Shown one piece after another: positions 15,082 through 25,451 of a stretch of 64,000 nucleotides of DNA. The translations under genes were made by a program, and so were the position numbers. Under the pieces are notes generated by a model. The model was not told the origin of the DNA, made no database searches, and saw only the letters and a program-made list of their open reading frames with translations. This stretch comes from Chloroflexota bacterium (lineage in GTDB: Bacteria > Chloroflexota > Anaerolineae > B4-G1 > SLSP01). Location: contig JAIOAX010000017.1 of assembly GCA_019873645.1 (NCBI GenBank), forward strand, positions 1 through 64,000, read 5' to 3'. Within the stretch, counting starts at the first letter, position 1. Each line of letters begins with the position of its first letter.

Positions 15082-18000
15082 TCAAAAGTTACGCAACACC
15101 AGCGGGAGGAAGATGATGTGTTTGTCGGACGACACCTGAATAGCCTTCGCGTGTGTGTCCCGATACCCAAACGTATCGGTGACGGTCAGGGTGACGGTAA
15201 ACGTCCCGGCGCGGGTGTAGGCATGCGCGGCGTTTTGCGTGAAGGCGCTCGCGCTGCCATCGCCGAAGTCCCAGGCCCAGGCAAGGATAGGCGGCGCATT
15301 CGTCGTGGAGGTGTCGGTGAAGTAGAGCGTTTTGCCGACGACCGTGTTAAGCGCGCTCTGCGTGAAGCCGGCGACGAGGGTGGGCGCGGCGATGGTCACG
15401 GCGCGGGTTGCCGTCGCGGCGTAGCCATACGTATCGGTGACGGTCAGGGTGACGGTGAACGTCCCGGCGCGGGTGTAGGCATGCGCGGCGTTTTGCGTGA
15501 AGGCGCTCGCGCTGCCATCGCCGAAGTCCCAGGCCCAGGCAAGGATAGGCGGCGCATTCGTCGTGGAGGTGTCGGTGAAGTAGAGCGTTTTGCCGACGAC
15601 CGTGTTAAGCGCGCTCTGCGTGAAGCCGGCGACGAGGGTGGGCGCGGCGATGGTCACGGCGCGGGTTGCCGTCGCGGCGTAGCCAAACGTATCGGTGACG
15701 GTCAGCGTGACGGTGAACGTCCCGGCGCGGGTGTAGGCGTGCTCAGCGTTTTGCGTGAAGGCGCGTGCGCTGCCGTCGCCGAAGTCCCAGGCCCAGGCAA
15801 GGATAGGCGGCGCGTCCGTCGTGGAGGTGTCGGTGAAGTAGAGCGTCGTGCCGACGACCGTGTTGAGTGCGCTCTGCGTGAAGTTGGCGACGAGGGTGGG
15901 GGCGGTAACCGTGACCACGCCGCTTGCTGTGTTCGCGTAGCCACACGAGTCGGTCACGGTCAGCGTCACAGTGAACGTTCCGTCGTGGGTGTAGGCGTGC
16001 GCAGCGTTTTGCGTGAAGACGCGCGGGCTGCCATCGCCGAAGTCCCAGGCCCATTCGCCGATGGCCGGACCGTTGGTCGTCGCCGTTCCCGTAAAGTAGA
16101 ACGTGCGGCCTACGGGAGCTTGAGCGGCGTTCTGCTCAAACCCGGCCGCAAGCGTTGGCGCGATCACGTCAATACTGACCGGCATGCCGGCAGTGCTGGT
16201 CACCCCTTCATCACTGTGGATGACGGCATAATCCTTGTTGACGACGGCGCCCGTTGTACATGGCAACCACCCGCTGAACCAGCCGGTTTTCACATCGCCC
16301 ACCGCGAATGTAGCGAACGTCCACCAGACAGAATGATCCTGACGTTCGCCATCGCTATCGCCATAACTGAAGCCGGCCGGGAATTTATCGCCCAACACGA
16401 CGTTGGTGCCGGCGCTGTGACCGGTGTTGGTCACGGTGAGCGTATACGTCACCGGCGTTCCGGCGACGGCGGTGCTCTCATAGACCTTGCTGACCTCAAA
16501 GTACGGCAGGTCAATCACCACGTTTACCGCATCGGTGTTGTTGGTGGTATCGAATTCAACATCCACGTCTGGCCGGTCGCTGCCAATTTCTACCTGGTTG
16601 GTGAGGGTATACTGGCCGGTCGCCGTGTCGGCAATGCGGACGGTGACGTAGATTTCGTTCCATTCGCCGGCGTTGAGCGGCCAGAGATTCCAAACGAGCA
16701 CGTTGCCTGCTTGGGCGGGCGTATTCTCACACCATTCGCCGCCGGGGCCGCACCAGTGTTGCGTGGCGCTGACGAATTCCAGACCCTCCGGCAGGGTATC
16801 GGTCAGGACGGCGTTGCCCTGGAGACCCCACCACCACTGCCAGCCTTCGCGGTTGTTGCCGAAGGCCAGGCTGAAGGTGATCAGCTCGCCGGGCCGGAAG
16901 ACGCCGTCCACGATGCTTTTATCAACCCACAGATCGGGACCGGTGGTGAGGACGACAAGTGCCGTGTTGTCGGCGGGATTCGTATCCTCCGCCGTGAGCA
17001 TAATCTCCGCCGTGTTGGTGAGGATCAGGCCGGCAGGCACGGGATTGGGATCGCTGTCGCTGATCAGCCCGAAGTCGAAGTTCACCGACCATCCCCCTTC
17101 CAGCAGTTCCAGCGTTGCGATGAAGGCGTCGCCGTTGTCGCGCCACTCCCACCAGCGCCAGAAGCCGCCGCCGAGACCGCCGTCGAGATGCATGCCAACG
17201 GGATAGGTGTCGGTGATTGTAACCATGCTCACCATGACGTCACCCACGTTCTCGACACTGAGGTTGTAGGAAGCGCGGCGGGTATCCGTTCCCCAGTCAT
17301 CCCAGCGGCCGTATTTGCGTATGCGCAGGTTCGGCCCGTGGTTGAGGAGGGTTTCCGTCCAGGCGTCAAAGTTGTCGTCGTAGGTGTCTTCATCGGGCAG
17401 GCGCGTGACTTCGGCGGTATTGATGAGTGGCATGCCGGGTTGTGCATCGCGGGCCACATTGAGCGTGACCCTGAAGCGGTCATTGTAGCCGTTGTCAAGC
17501 CCGGCGAATTCCCATACCACATAGCCGTCGCCGACGAGGACGGGGGTGAAGGGATACTGGTTGTAGCGGTCGTGATGCCACGCGGCGACGAACGTTGTGG
17601 AAACCGGCAACGTATCGGTGATGCGGAAAGTCCCCGCAGGGATGTTGCCGTTGTTGCGAATGTCAATCCAGTAGTTCAACTCGCCGCCAGGGACGATCTG
17701 CCCATGGCCCCAGTCTTTGTTGAGGCTGAGGTTGATATGGGGAGCGTTGACATTGCCCCACCACCAGGCTTCATCGTTGCCGCTGCTGAGGTCGTTATCC
17801 GCGTGGACAACAGCCTGATTCCAGAGTTCCATCCCCGGCCAGGCAGCAGCGTCCACGTGGGCGCGGACAAAGACGGCTTCGCAGCGTTGTCCCCCAAGCG
17901 TGTCTTTGGCGACGACCAATTGTTGAGGATTGCTCGCGACTTCGCGCCAGCCGGGTTCCTCGCCCCACCAGGTTTGCAGGGTCATCGAGGGATGCAGCGT

Positions 18001-21000
18001 ATCGGTGATGGTGGCTTCGGTGCTACCCGTCCCGCCGTTGTTGCAGGCGTTGACGTGGAAGACGACATCGTAGCCGGCCGCCGGGTCGCCGGTCCAGGCC
18101 CACTTGCCCAGGTTGAGGGACGTGTCGTTGGGCTGCACCTCACCGCTCCACTCGGAACGTTTCTCCCACGCTTCGCCCTGGTCATAAGGATTGCTGGTGG
18201 CGATGGCGACGGTATTCGTGGCCCACTCGCCGGCCGTCGCGTTGACTGCGGCGAAGACGTAGAAGTGCATCCAATCGCCGGGTGCCACCGTCCCCAGGTC
18301 CAGGACAACCTCGTTGCCGCCGCCGGTGTGGGGGAAGCCGGAAGTGTCGCCCAGATACGTCATCCCCTGGAGTGTGTCGGTGATGACCACATCTTCGGCG
18401 TCGCCGTCGCCCTCGTTGCGGTACTGGATGTGGAAGACCGCCCGACTTCCTTCGCCGAGATAGCCGCCTTCAAGCCACTTCTCGACGCGCAAACGTGGCG
18501 CGGGTGCGTGGAACACGCCGAAAACCTGATGGCCGTCTGGCTCGTGGTAGCTGACTCCGATATCCTGCCCCGGCTGCACATCCCATTCGGTGTTGGGATC
18601 CCAGGCGCAGGTGTAGGTGTCTTCGCCATTGGGGATGACGCTGTCGTATTTTTGAGGCGCTCCGCCGGGCGCACCCCAGGTGTGACATTCGATGTCTACC
18701 GGCCCCGGCATGAGCCAGGGAACGTCAACTGTTCCGGTGATGCGATCGGCGTCTACATCCAGGAAGCCGGTGATCTGCCCGATATGCACGGCGGTGGCAT
18801 AACCGCCCTCGGTGACGCCATAGACCCAATCGCCCGGTTGGATGTCGGGACGTTGTGGTCGCCAGGGATCGCCGAGGTTGGTGGAAAAGCCGATGCCGCC
18901 GTTCCACCAGGGGATCACGCCACTGGTCACCACGGCGGTTGCCTTGACTGCGCCGCTACTGTTGGTGACGGTCAGCCAGATGGTGTGTCCGCTCTCGTAG
19001 TTGCCCTCCACCCATTCATGGTTGTAGTTGATGTTGAGGGCCAAATCCAGGTTGACCAGGCGGTGATGGAAGCCGACGCGGGCGTAGTCAATCTCGGTCC
19101 AGTATCCCACATCGCCTTGCGCGCCGTGCGGGATATCGAAGGGAACCGTGAAGGTGTAATGGCCCTGAGCATCGGTTTCCGTCCATTGCTCGGGGAAGTT
19201 CCACAGCGCCACCTGAACCGGTTGATGATCCAGCGCATCAATCTGCCCCCAGACGATGTTGGCGCTCGAGTTGATGTAACCGGTGAAGGGAGCGGGGATA
19301 ACAACGATGACGGGATGCGTCCCTGCGCCGGCTGTGACAGTGACGGTATCGCCAGGGTCGAAGGTGTCGGGGAAGTTATCCTCATTCCAGCAACCGCCGA
19401 AGGTCATTTCCGCCAGGGCTGTGGTCACGGTGACCGGGCCTTGTGGCGTGCAGCCCCACACGCGGGTGCGGTACACGTCGAAGTCCACCCACTGCACCTC
19501 GCCGCCGCTGAAGGCGACATCGGTGTAATGGTTGTCGTCAGGATCCACATCGCCTGCCAGCGGGGTAATTTCGACGGTGTTGGTGTACCAGCGCAGCGGC
19601 GTGCCGGGGTAATCCAGGTTGGCGTTGAACTCGATGGTGCCCGAATCGCCCGGATACAGTTCTGAGAAACGCCAGGCCAGCACGTTGCTGGTGAGCGATT
19701 GTTCCGCCAGACGGTTTCCATCAAAATTCAGATTCCACCAACCGTCCCAGGTCGTATCGGCGGGCAACGTGTCGGTGATCCAGACATCGGAGATCGTTTC
19801 ATCACCGAGGTTGTAGAAGTAGATGCGATACCCCAACTGCCCGTCGCCGTTCCACCAGGATTCCTTGGTGACAGAGAGGTTCGGCCCGGAGGGCCTGAGG
19901 ACGCCGGCGAAACAGTCGCGGTTGTCTTCCGGCGTACTTTCCGCGCCGTCTATGCCGATTGCGGCGCAGTTGGTGATGATGTCCCCGGCCGACAGGGTGT
20001 CGGTGATGTTCATCTGCACGTGGAACCAGCGACTTCCGCCTACCGGCAGCTCGCCCAAATCCCAGATGATCTGGTCGCCGACGATGGTGGGATCGGGCAG
20101 CGGCGTGTTCTCACCGGGCTGTCCGCCGCCCCAGAGCGCGAAATCGTAGCTCAGGCCGGGCGGAACAGTATCGGTGACCCAGACATGAACCGCCGTGTTG
20201 CCCTGATTGCCGTACCAGATAAAGTAATTGACCCATCCACCGGGGACCGGAATACCGTGATGGACGCTCTTATCCAGGTGCACGTCGGGGCGCACGCCGC
20301 TTACACGTGCGTCCCTGTTGAATTGCTCATTACTGTTGGGTTGCGCATCGCCGGGCGTGCTCACAACGACGTGGTTGAGCAAGGTCATCCCCTGCGGCAC
20401 GTTGGAATCGAGCAACAGGCGCAGGTAGAGGTCCTGGCAGTAATTGCCGGGCAGCCCCGGCGCGTAGAGCACAAACTGCCCGTCGGTGACGCCGACCAGG
20501 GTCCAGAAATTCCTGGGCCAATCGGTGCGCCAGCTCACCACCGTTGTAGAGACCGGCAGCGTATCGGTCAGCCAGACCGGGCCGAAGTTTGCGCCGTACT
20601 CGGCGCACCAGCGGATGCGGTACTCGAATTCCTGGCCGGGGGCAGGATCGCCCGGTTCAGGCCATTTGGCGATATTGACACCTACGTCGCTGTCCCATAC
20701 ATCTATGGGGCCGCTACATGAGGTGTCGTTGTCGGCGTAGTTGTCGCCGGGCGTGCTGGTTGAGATGCGGGCGCAATTGGCGGCAAGAGCGCCGCCACCG
20801 GTGGGCATATCTGCGGCGACATCCAGCGTGACGGCGAAGACGCCCCAGTTGTCGTTGTTGCCGGGGGCAGGGATATCGCCCATGTGCCAGGTAACGACGC
20901 CGTTCGCGCCGATTTCCGGCGTCATGCCGCTCGTGTCGGCGAAGTAAGTGGTGGAAGGGGGCAGGGTATCCACGATGACCACATCTTCGGCGACTCCATT

Positions 21001-22023
21001 GCCGTTGTTCCAGTAGACGATGCTGTACACGATTTTGCCGCCCGGCCGCGCAAAACCGCCCGGATTCCATTTGTTAATGCCGACCTCCGGCGTGGGCAGC
21101 CAGAACACCGATTCGACGAGATGCCCGCCCGGCGCATGGAAGTAGACGTGGAACTCGTCGCCCGGCAGGATATCCCATCCTTCAGCGCCGAAATCCAGGG
21201 TATAGACGCCGCTGGCATCCACCGTCACATTGTTGATAAAGGCTTGGTTGCCGCCTTGTTGTACGAAGGCGTTGAGCTGTCCACCTGCCGGCGCGGTCCC
21301 GATGACCAAATCGGTGTCTATATCGGGATTGCCGGTGATTTCGACCACCTCGACCGATTCGATCATCCCGGGGCCGGCGTTCACGGTCACGCTGACGCCG
21401 GGGCTGAACGTCCAATCGGGGAAATCGAGCTGGTAGTCGGTCGGAGCGCACCCATTGCATGTCCCGGCTATGGTGCTGCCAGTCGCGATGACGCCGCTGA
21501 TGGGATGGGTGAGGGTGATCAACACCGGACTATCGGCGACGGCGTTAAACCCGAACACGTCGTTGCGTCCGTCCATGAAGTACCTGGCAAAGATTTGCGG
21601 CGCTTGCGTCGGCGCGGCGGGGCGTTCTATCGTCATACTTGGGGATGGATTTTGTGAATGGAAAACAAAGGGTGGTATCTCATCATCTGAAGCCGGCGAT
21701 GTGGCTGCCCGTATATGCGCCATCGGCGGCAGGATTTGTGGTTCAAACGTTGGCGCCGGAGAGTTGGGGGGCAGGCCGGTCGAAGCGCCGCTCTGCCGAT
21801 CCGCCGGCAAAGCCGGAACCTCTTCTTCTGATGTCTGTATAATCGGCGCTGTCTTTGCGACAGAAGCGGATAGCGTAGCGGCGACTGCCGGTGCTACCGG
21901 CGTCTCGGTCAAGGGATGGCCGAGGCTTTTCTGGGCTGAGGCGTGCAACAGGGCTAACATCAGGATCAAGAATATGCTGCCTAGCCCCAATACGATGGAA
22001 ACAAGTAGTGGTTTGTGTTTCAT
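15082..22023 (-). CDS. Giant secreted surface protein: DUF11 repeats, four PKD domains, C-terminal FLPLVLRNF tag
   Basis: A 2313-residue exported protein. The start at 22023 has AAGGAGG twelve bases away and gives a clean signal peptide (MKHKPLLVSIVLGLGSIFLI). A Pro/Thr/Ser-rich stretch follows, then about a dozen DUF11-type conserved repeats (patterns such as VVIVDTLPPSTTYFADTSG and DVVFHVNACNNGGTG) interspersed with Ig-like modules. Four PKD domains of 86 residues each (WAWDFGDGSARAFTQNAEHA type) close the array, before the C-terminal tag IIFLPLVLRNF. The last PKD copies are almost identical, showing recent duplication or gene conversion. It has no catalytic motif; a role as a cell-surface stalk or adhesin is inferred. 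The 22093-22436 upstream stretch shows no clear promoter. Confidence 0.88.
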   Translation of the reverse strand: MKHKPLLVSIVLGLGSIFLILMLALLHASAQKSLGHPLTETPVAPAVAATLSASVAKTAPIIQTSEEEVPALPADRQSGASTGLPPNSPAPTFEPQILPPMAHIRAATSPASDDEIPPFVFHSQNPSPSMTIERPAAPTQAPQIFARYFMDGRNDVFGFNAVADSPVLITLTHPISGVIATGSTIAGTCNGCAPTDYQLDFPDWTFSPGVSVTVNAGPGMIESVEVVEITGNPDIDTDLVIGTAPAGGQLNAFVQQGGNQAFINNVTVDASGVYTLDFGAEGWDILPGDEFHVYFHAPGGHLVESVFWLPTPEVGINKWNPGGFARPGGKIVYSIVYWNNGNGVAEDVVIVDTLPPSTTYFADTSGMTPEIGANGVVTWHMGDIPAPGNNDNWGVFAVTLDVAADMPTGGGALAANCARISTSTPGDNYADNDTSCSGPIDVWDSDVGVNIAKWPEPGDPAPGQEFEYRIRWCAEYGANFGPVWLTDTLPVSTTVVSWRTDWPRNFWTLVGVTDGQFVLYAPGLPGNYCQDLYLRLLLDSNVPQGMTLLNHVVVSTPGDAQPNSNEQFNRDARVSGVRPDVHLDKSVHHGIPVPGGWVNYFIWYGNQGNTAVHVWVTDTVPPGLSYDFALWGGGQPGENTPLPDPTIVGDQIIWDLGELPVGGSRWFHVQMNITDTLSAGDIITNCAAIGIDGAESTPEDNRDCFAGVLRPSGPNLSVTKESWWNGDGQLGYRIYFYNLGDETISDVWITDTLPADTTWDGWWNLNFDGNRLAEQSLTSNVLAWRFSELYPGDSGTIEFNANLDYPGTPLRWYTNTVEITPLAGDVDPDDNHYTDVAFSGGEVQWVDFDVYRTRVWGCTPQGPVTVTTALAEMTFGGCWNEDNFPDTFDPGDTVTVTAGAGTHPVIVVIPAPFTGYINSSANIVWGQIDALDHQPVQVALWNFPEQWTETDAQGHYTFTVPFDIPHGAQGDVGYWTEIDYARVGFHHRLVNLDLALNINYNHEWVEGNYESGHTIWLTVTNSSGAVKATAVVTSGVIPWWNGGIGFSTNLGDPWRPQRPDIQPGDWVYGVTEGGYATAVHIGQITGFLDVDADRITGTVDVPWLMPGPVDIECHTWGAPGGAPQKYDSVIPNGEDTYTCAWDPNTEWDVQPGQDIGVSYHEPDGHQVFGVFHAPAPRLRVEKWLEGGYLGEGSRAVFHIQYRNEGDGDAEDVVITDTLQGMTYLGDTSGFPHTGGGNEVVLDLGTVAPGDWMHFYVFAAVNATAGEWATNTVAIATSNPYDQGEAWEKRSEWSGEVQPNDTSLNLGKWAWTGDPAAGYDVVFHVNACNNGGTGSTEATITDTLHPSMTLQTWWGEEPGWREVASNPQQLVVAKDTLGGQRCEAVFVRAHVDAAAWPGMELWNQAVVHADNDLSSGNDEAWWWGNVNAPHINLSLNKDWGHGQIVPGGELNYWIDIRNNGNIPAGTFRITDTLPVSTTFVAAWHHDRYNQYPFTPVLVGDGYVVWEFAGLDNGYNDRFRVTLNVARDAQPGMPLINTAEVTRLPDEDTYDDNFDAWTETLLNHGPNLRIRKYGRWDDWGTDTRRASYNLSVENVGDVMVSMVTITDTYPVGMHLDGGLGGGFWRWWEWRDNGDAFIATLELLEGGWSVNFDFGLISDSDPNPVPAGLILTNTAEIMLTAEDTNPADNTALVVLTTGPDLWVDKSIVDGVFRPGELITFSLAFGNNREGWQWWWGLQGNAVLTDTLPEGLEFVSATQHWCGPGGEWCENTPAQAGNVLVWNLWPLNAGEWNEIYVTVRIADTATGQYTLTNQVEIGSDRPDVDVEFDTTNNTDAVNVVIDLPYFEVSKVYESTAVAGTPVTYTLTVTNTGHSAGTNVVLGDKFPAGFSYGDSDGERQDHSVWWTFATFAVGDVKTGWFSGWLPCTTGAVVNKDYAVIHSDEGVTSTAGMPVSIDVIAPTLAAGFEQNAAQAPVGRTFYFTGTATTNGPAIGEWAWDFGDGSPRVFTQNAAHAYTHDGTFTVTLTVTDSCGYANTASGVVTVTAPTLVANFTQSALNTVVGTTLYFTDTSTTDAPPILAWAWDFGDGSARAFTQNAEHAYTRAGTFTVTLTVTDTFGYAATATRAVTIAAPTLVAGFTQSALNTVVGKTLYFTDTSTTNAPPILAWAWDFGDGSASAFTQNAAHAYTRAGTFTVTLTVTDTYGYAATATRAVTIAAPTLVAGFTQSALNTVVGKTLYFTDTSTTNAPPILAWAWDFGDGSASAFTQNAAHAYTRAGTFTVTLTVTDTFGYRDTHAKAIQVSSDKHIIFLPLVLRNF
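15171..16200 (-). repeat. 258-bp tandem coding repeat (PKD domains)
   Basis: Equivalent positions recur at 15171, 15429, 15687 and 15945, an exact 258-bp (86-codon) period. The two copies nearest the 3' end of the gene differ at only a few bases, and the fourth is more diverged. Confidence 0.9.
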
Positions 22024-22482
22024 AATCATCAACCTCCTTTGAGAATATAAATGTGAGAATGTAAATAGTTTGCAACAGCATGGCACACACAAACACTGCT
22101 CATGTGCATGGGCAGTTTATTCAGAAAGGATCAACCTTTTTAGGCGAGAACTTGTGTAGACGCCGCCCATTTTCGCTGCAGAGTTTGCGAGAGGCGCCAA
22201 CAAATATTCTCTGTCTCTACGTTCTCGGCAATAAAATTCAGGCAGCTTGTAAGTCCCGTGTTATTGACTGAACGTCTGCAAAAACTGGAATTGACGTGGC
22301 TTAATGGTGAGGCAAGCCCGTGCAAAGGTGGTCAAGAAGGCATGGTTGTGATTGTCGCTGTTGTTTTCCTCACTTTTTGAAATTCGAGGTATTTCTATTG
22401 TAAACGAAATTTAGAAATAAAGCAATATCTCTGCGGGTGCATTTCAGGATGGGGGCAGGTTTTTTTGAGTTTTCCCCTCTCA

Positions 22483-22572
22483 CCCCCTGCCCCCGCTCTC
22501 CCCGCACGCGGGGAGAGCGGGGGGGTTTCTCAAAGGGGGATTTTGGGCGGCGAAGCCGCCCAAAATCCCCCT
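22483..22572. repeat. Dispersed double-hairpin element, copy 2
   Basis: Nearly identical to 1-91, but the inner stem reads GGGCGG...CCGCCC instead of GCGCGG...CCGCGC, a compensatory pair change. Next to it is another hairpin, CCCCGCCCCC/GGGGCGGGG, at about 22581-22603. The rest of 22093-22796 contains no gene that I can support. Confidence 0.8.
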
Positions 22573-22796
22573 ATTTACCTCCCCGCCCCCTTTGGGGCGG
22601 GGCCGGGGGTGGGGTGCAAAAGTGCAATGTTAGCCCTTAGCCTCATTGTGGGTTCCGCAGGAGATTTACAACCAATCCAAGTGCATTATTTCAGAGGTTT
22701 ATCTGACTTTTTCCCCAAGTTGGAAATGCACCCTATCTCTGCTGGCCGGCTGGCGGGGTACACCTGACGCAACATCCGCTTGGCGGGAAACCATCG

Positions 22797-22824
22797 TTGA
22801 CCTGTAAGCCAAAGTATCTAAAAT
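22797..22824 (+). promoter_or_regulatory. Promoter of the glycosidase operon
   Basis: TTGACC, 16 bases, TAAAAT, about 105 bp before the glycosidase start. Confidence 0.55.
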
Positions 22825-22836
22825 AGTAATCCGTGA

Positions 22837-22915
22837 TGGGGAATTGGGGACTGGTACTTTGCCGACCCTGCCTTCCACTCCCCAATCCCTGATTACCAAT
22901 TACCGATTACCAACT
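22837..22915. repeat. Low-complexity inverted repeat before a ribosome binding site
   Basis: GGGGAATTGGGGACTGG on the left pairs with CCACTCCCCAATCCC on the right, followed by ATTACCAATTACCGATTACC. It stops at AAGGAG of the glycosidase gene. Similar ATTGGGG elements lie at 39137 and 55216. Confidence 0.6.
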
Positions 22916-22928
22916 AAGGAGATGCCCG

Positions 22929-25385
22929 ATGACCGACCTCAAGCAAAACCCATTTTTGATTCCCCCACCGCGGGGGGCGGCGCTTGAACGCGAATGGCAT
23001 ACCGGCGCGTGGCCGGCCCGTTGGATCGTGCACCCGGAGGCGGCGGCGCGGCCAGGCGTAGCCGCTTATCGGTGCAGGTTTATGGCGAGTGAGGCCGTTG
23101 AACTGCGCATCCATGTCTCCGCCGACGAGCGGTATGCGCTCTATCTCGACGGCGTGCGCATCGGCCGCGGGCCGGAGCGCGGCGACCGCTATCACTGGTT
23201 CTTTGAGACATACACGTTGAACTTAGCGGCCGGCGACCATGGCCTTGTCGCGCTGGTGTGGGCGTTGGGCGAAAGCGCGCCGCTGGCGCAGTTCAGCGTG
23301 CGGCCGGGCTTCATCCTCACCCCCGATGATCCCACATGGATACCGACGCTCGCCACCGGCGTCGCTGCCTGGGAGACCAAACGGCTGGACGGCCTGACGT
23401 TCTTCAAGAACCACCTGGGCTTTGGCGTCGGCGACAACGTGGAGATTGACGGCGCGCGCTTTGCCTGGGGCTTCGAGCGCGGCGATGGCGACGGTTGGAG
23501 CGCGCCGCTGATCGGCGATGAAGGCATCAGCGCCGGTGGCTTTGATCAGCATGGCACGCTCGGCGCGGCGCAGCACCTCACGCCGGCCATGGTGCCGCCG
23601 ATGTACAGCGCGCCGTGGCGCAAGGGCATTGTGCGGCATATCGCCTCGGTCGCGCCCGACGCCGATCTGGTGAGTACGCCCATCCGCCGCGCCGACGATC
23701 TACCGGATGAACACGCAGCCTGGGATGACTTGTTGCGCGGTAGGGCGCCTGTCGCCATTCCGCCGCATACGCGCCGCCGCGTTCTCATTGACCTTGAGGA
23801 TTACGTATGCGCCTACACACGCCTGGTCACCACGGGCGGCGCCGGCGCGGCCGTGCGCGTCAGCTGGGCCGAATCGCTTTACGCGGACGCGCTCAACGCC
23901 TGGTGGGACATTTTCCATTCCCACAAAGGCAACCGCGACGCCATCGAGGACAAATACTACTGTGGCGAAGGCGACATTTTTCGTCCCGACGGCGGCGCGC
24001 GGCGCGCCTTTGAGAATCTTTGGTGGAAGGCCGGTCGCTACGTTGAAATCCTGGTGGTCACGGCGGATGCACCGCTGACCCTTGAAAGCCTCACTTTCAT
24101 AGAAACGCGCTATCCGCTGGAGCCGGAGTCCGAATTTTGTGCCGACGATCCCCGTTTTGCGCGTATCTGGCCGATCATGGTGCGCGCGCTGCAAATGTGC
24201 TCGCACGAAACGTTTATGGATTGCCCGTACTACGAGCAGTTGATGTACGTGGGCGACACGCGGCTTGAAACCCTGGTCACCTATTGCCTCACCCACGATG
24301 ACCGTCTGCCGCGCAAGGCCATCACGATGTTCGATGTGTCGCGCTTCCCCGGCGGGCTGACGCAATCGCGTTACCCCTGCCGCAGCACCCAAATCATCCC
24401 GCCGTTTTCGTTGTGGTGGTGTGGCATGGTCTACGACTACGCGCTCTGGCGCGACGCTCTCGATTTCGTCCGCGCGCGGATGCCCGGCGTGCGCGCCGTC
24501 ATCGATGCGTTTCTGTCCTATCGCAACGCCAGCGGTCTCGTCGCAGCGCCGCCCGGCTGGAATTACGTGGATTGGACGACCGATCCGGCCTGGCACCGCG
24601 GCGTCCCGCCTGACGGCGAGGGCGGCGCCAATGGCATCCTCAACTGGCATTTCGCGCTTACGCTGACTTATGTTGCGGCGTTGGAAGAATGGCTCGGCGA
24701 ACCGGAAAACGCAGCGCGCATGCGCCGTTATGCTGCGGACGTGGCGCGGGCGACTACGGCGGCTTTTTGGGATGAGGGACGCGGCTTGTTCGCCGATGAC
24801 CTGGCGCACGCGCACTTCTCCGAACACGCGCAATGTCTGGCACTGCTGAGCGGTTTGCTGGATGCCGACAAGCGCGTTCGCATCGCCGCGGGGCTACTTA
24901 CGGCGGATGACCTCACGCGCACGACGATCTACTTCAGCCACTATCTCTTCGAGACCTACCGGCTGCTGGGCCGCGTGGATAGGCTCTTTGCGCGGCTTGA
25001 GGAATGGTTTGAGCTGGCCGACCTGGGTTTCAAGACCACGCGCGAGCATCCTGAACCGAGCCGCTCCGACTGCCACGCCTGGGGCGCGCATCCCATTTAC
25101 CACAGCTACGCCACCATCCTCGGCATCCGACCGGCCGCGCCGGGTTTCCGGGAAGTTGCCATCCAGCCACTCTTGGGACCGCTCACGGTGGTCAAGGCCA
25201 CGTTGCCCCATCCGCAGGGTGAAATCGCCGTGGATCTGACACAGCCCGAGCCCGGCCTCTTGCGTGGTGCGATCACCCTTCCGCCTGGCGTCACCGGCAA
25301 ACTGATCCTCGGCGATGAGGTGTACCCGCTGCGTGGAGGTCGGCAAGACATCTCAGCCGTTTGTCAACGGATTGAACGGATTTGA
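22929..25385 (+). CDS. Alpha-L-rhamnosidase-like six-hairpin glycosidase
   Basis: An 818-residue glycosidase resembling GH78. The N-terminal part has the beta-sandwich pattern of rhamnosidases (PARWIVHPE, YRCRFMASEAVELRIHVSAD, YALYLDGVRIGRGPERGD). The catalytic (alpha/alpha)6 barrel carries the acidic motif DCPYYEQLMYVGDTRLE, equivalent to the GH78 DCPQRDERLGWTGD region, and GWNYVDWTTDP, with a C-terminal beta-sandwich (LGIRPAAPGFREVAIQPLLG). No signal peptide is visible, so it probably acts on imported oligosaccharides or glycosides in the cytoplasm. ATG after AAGGAGATGCCCG. It heads a block with a sugar isomerase and a sugar-sensing regulator. Confidence 0.82.
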   Translation: MTDLKQNPFLIPPPRGAALEREWHTGAWPARWIVHPEAAARPGVAAYRCRFMASEAVELRIHVSADERYALYLDGVRIGRGPERGDRYHWFFETYTLNLAAGDHGLVALVWALGESAPLAQFSVRPGFILTPDDPTWIPTLATGVAAWETKRLDGLTFFKNHLGFGVGDNVEIDGARFAWGFERGDGDGWSAPLIGDEGISAGGFDQHGTLGAAQHLTPAMVPPMYSAPWRKGIVRHIASVAPDADLVSTPIRRADDLPDEHAAWDDLLRGRAPVAIPPHTRRRVLIDLEDYVCAYTRLVTTGGAGAAVRVSWAESLYADALNAWWDIFHSHKGNRDAIEDKYYCGEGDIFRPDGGARRAFENLWWKAGRYVEILVVTADAPLTLESLTFIETRYPLEPESEFCADDPRFARIWPIMVRALQMCSHETFMDCPYYEQLMYVGDTRLETLVTYCLTHDDRLPRKAITMFDVSRFPGGLTQSRYPCRSTQIIPPFSLWWCGMVYDYALWRDALDFVRARMPGVRAVIDAFLSYRNASGLVAAPPGWNYVDWTTDPAWHRGVPPDGEGGANGILNWHFALTLTYVAALEEWLGEPENAARMRRYAADVARATTAAFWDEGRGLFADDLAHAHFSEHAQCLALLSGLLDADKRVRIAAGLLTADDLTRTTIYFSHYLFETYRLLGRVDRLFARLEEWFELADLGFKTTREHPEPSRSDCHAWGAHPIYHSYATILGIRPAAPGFREVAIQPLLGPLTVVKATLPHPQGEIAVDLTQPEPGLLRGAITLPPGVTGKLILGDEVYPLRGGRQDISAVCQRIERI

Positions 25386-25451
25386 ACGGATTTTTTTCCG
25401 CACCCTTCGACTTTGGACATTCGACTTGAGACTATTCCCGGAGGTTACACT

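Noticed and set aside
14971-19665. A 1564-codon open frame on the plus strand
   Set aside because: It lies wholly antisense to the DUF11/PKD surface protein; its repeats (GDGQGDGERPGAG type) mirror the PKD DNA repeats. It has no ribosome binding site and no recognisable domain, so it is a composition shadow.
22437-22640. A short frame of 67 codons over the hairpin element
   Set aside because: It is a translation of the palindromic repeat (Pro/Arg-rich) and has no start signal.
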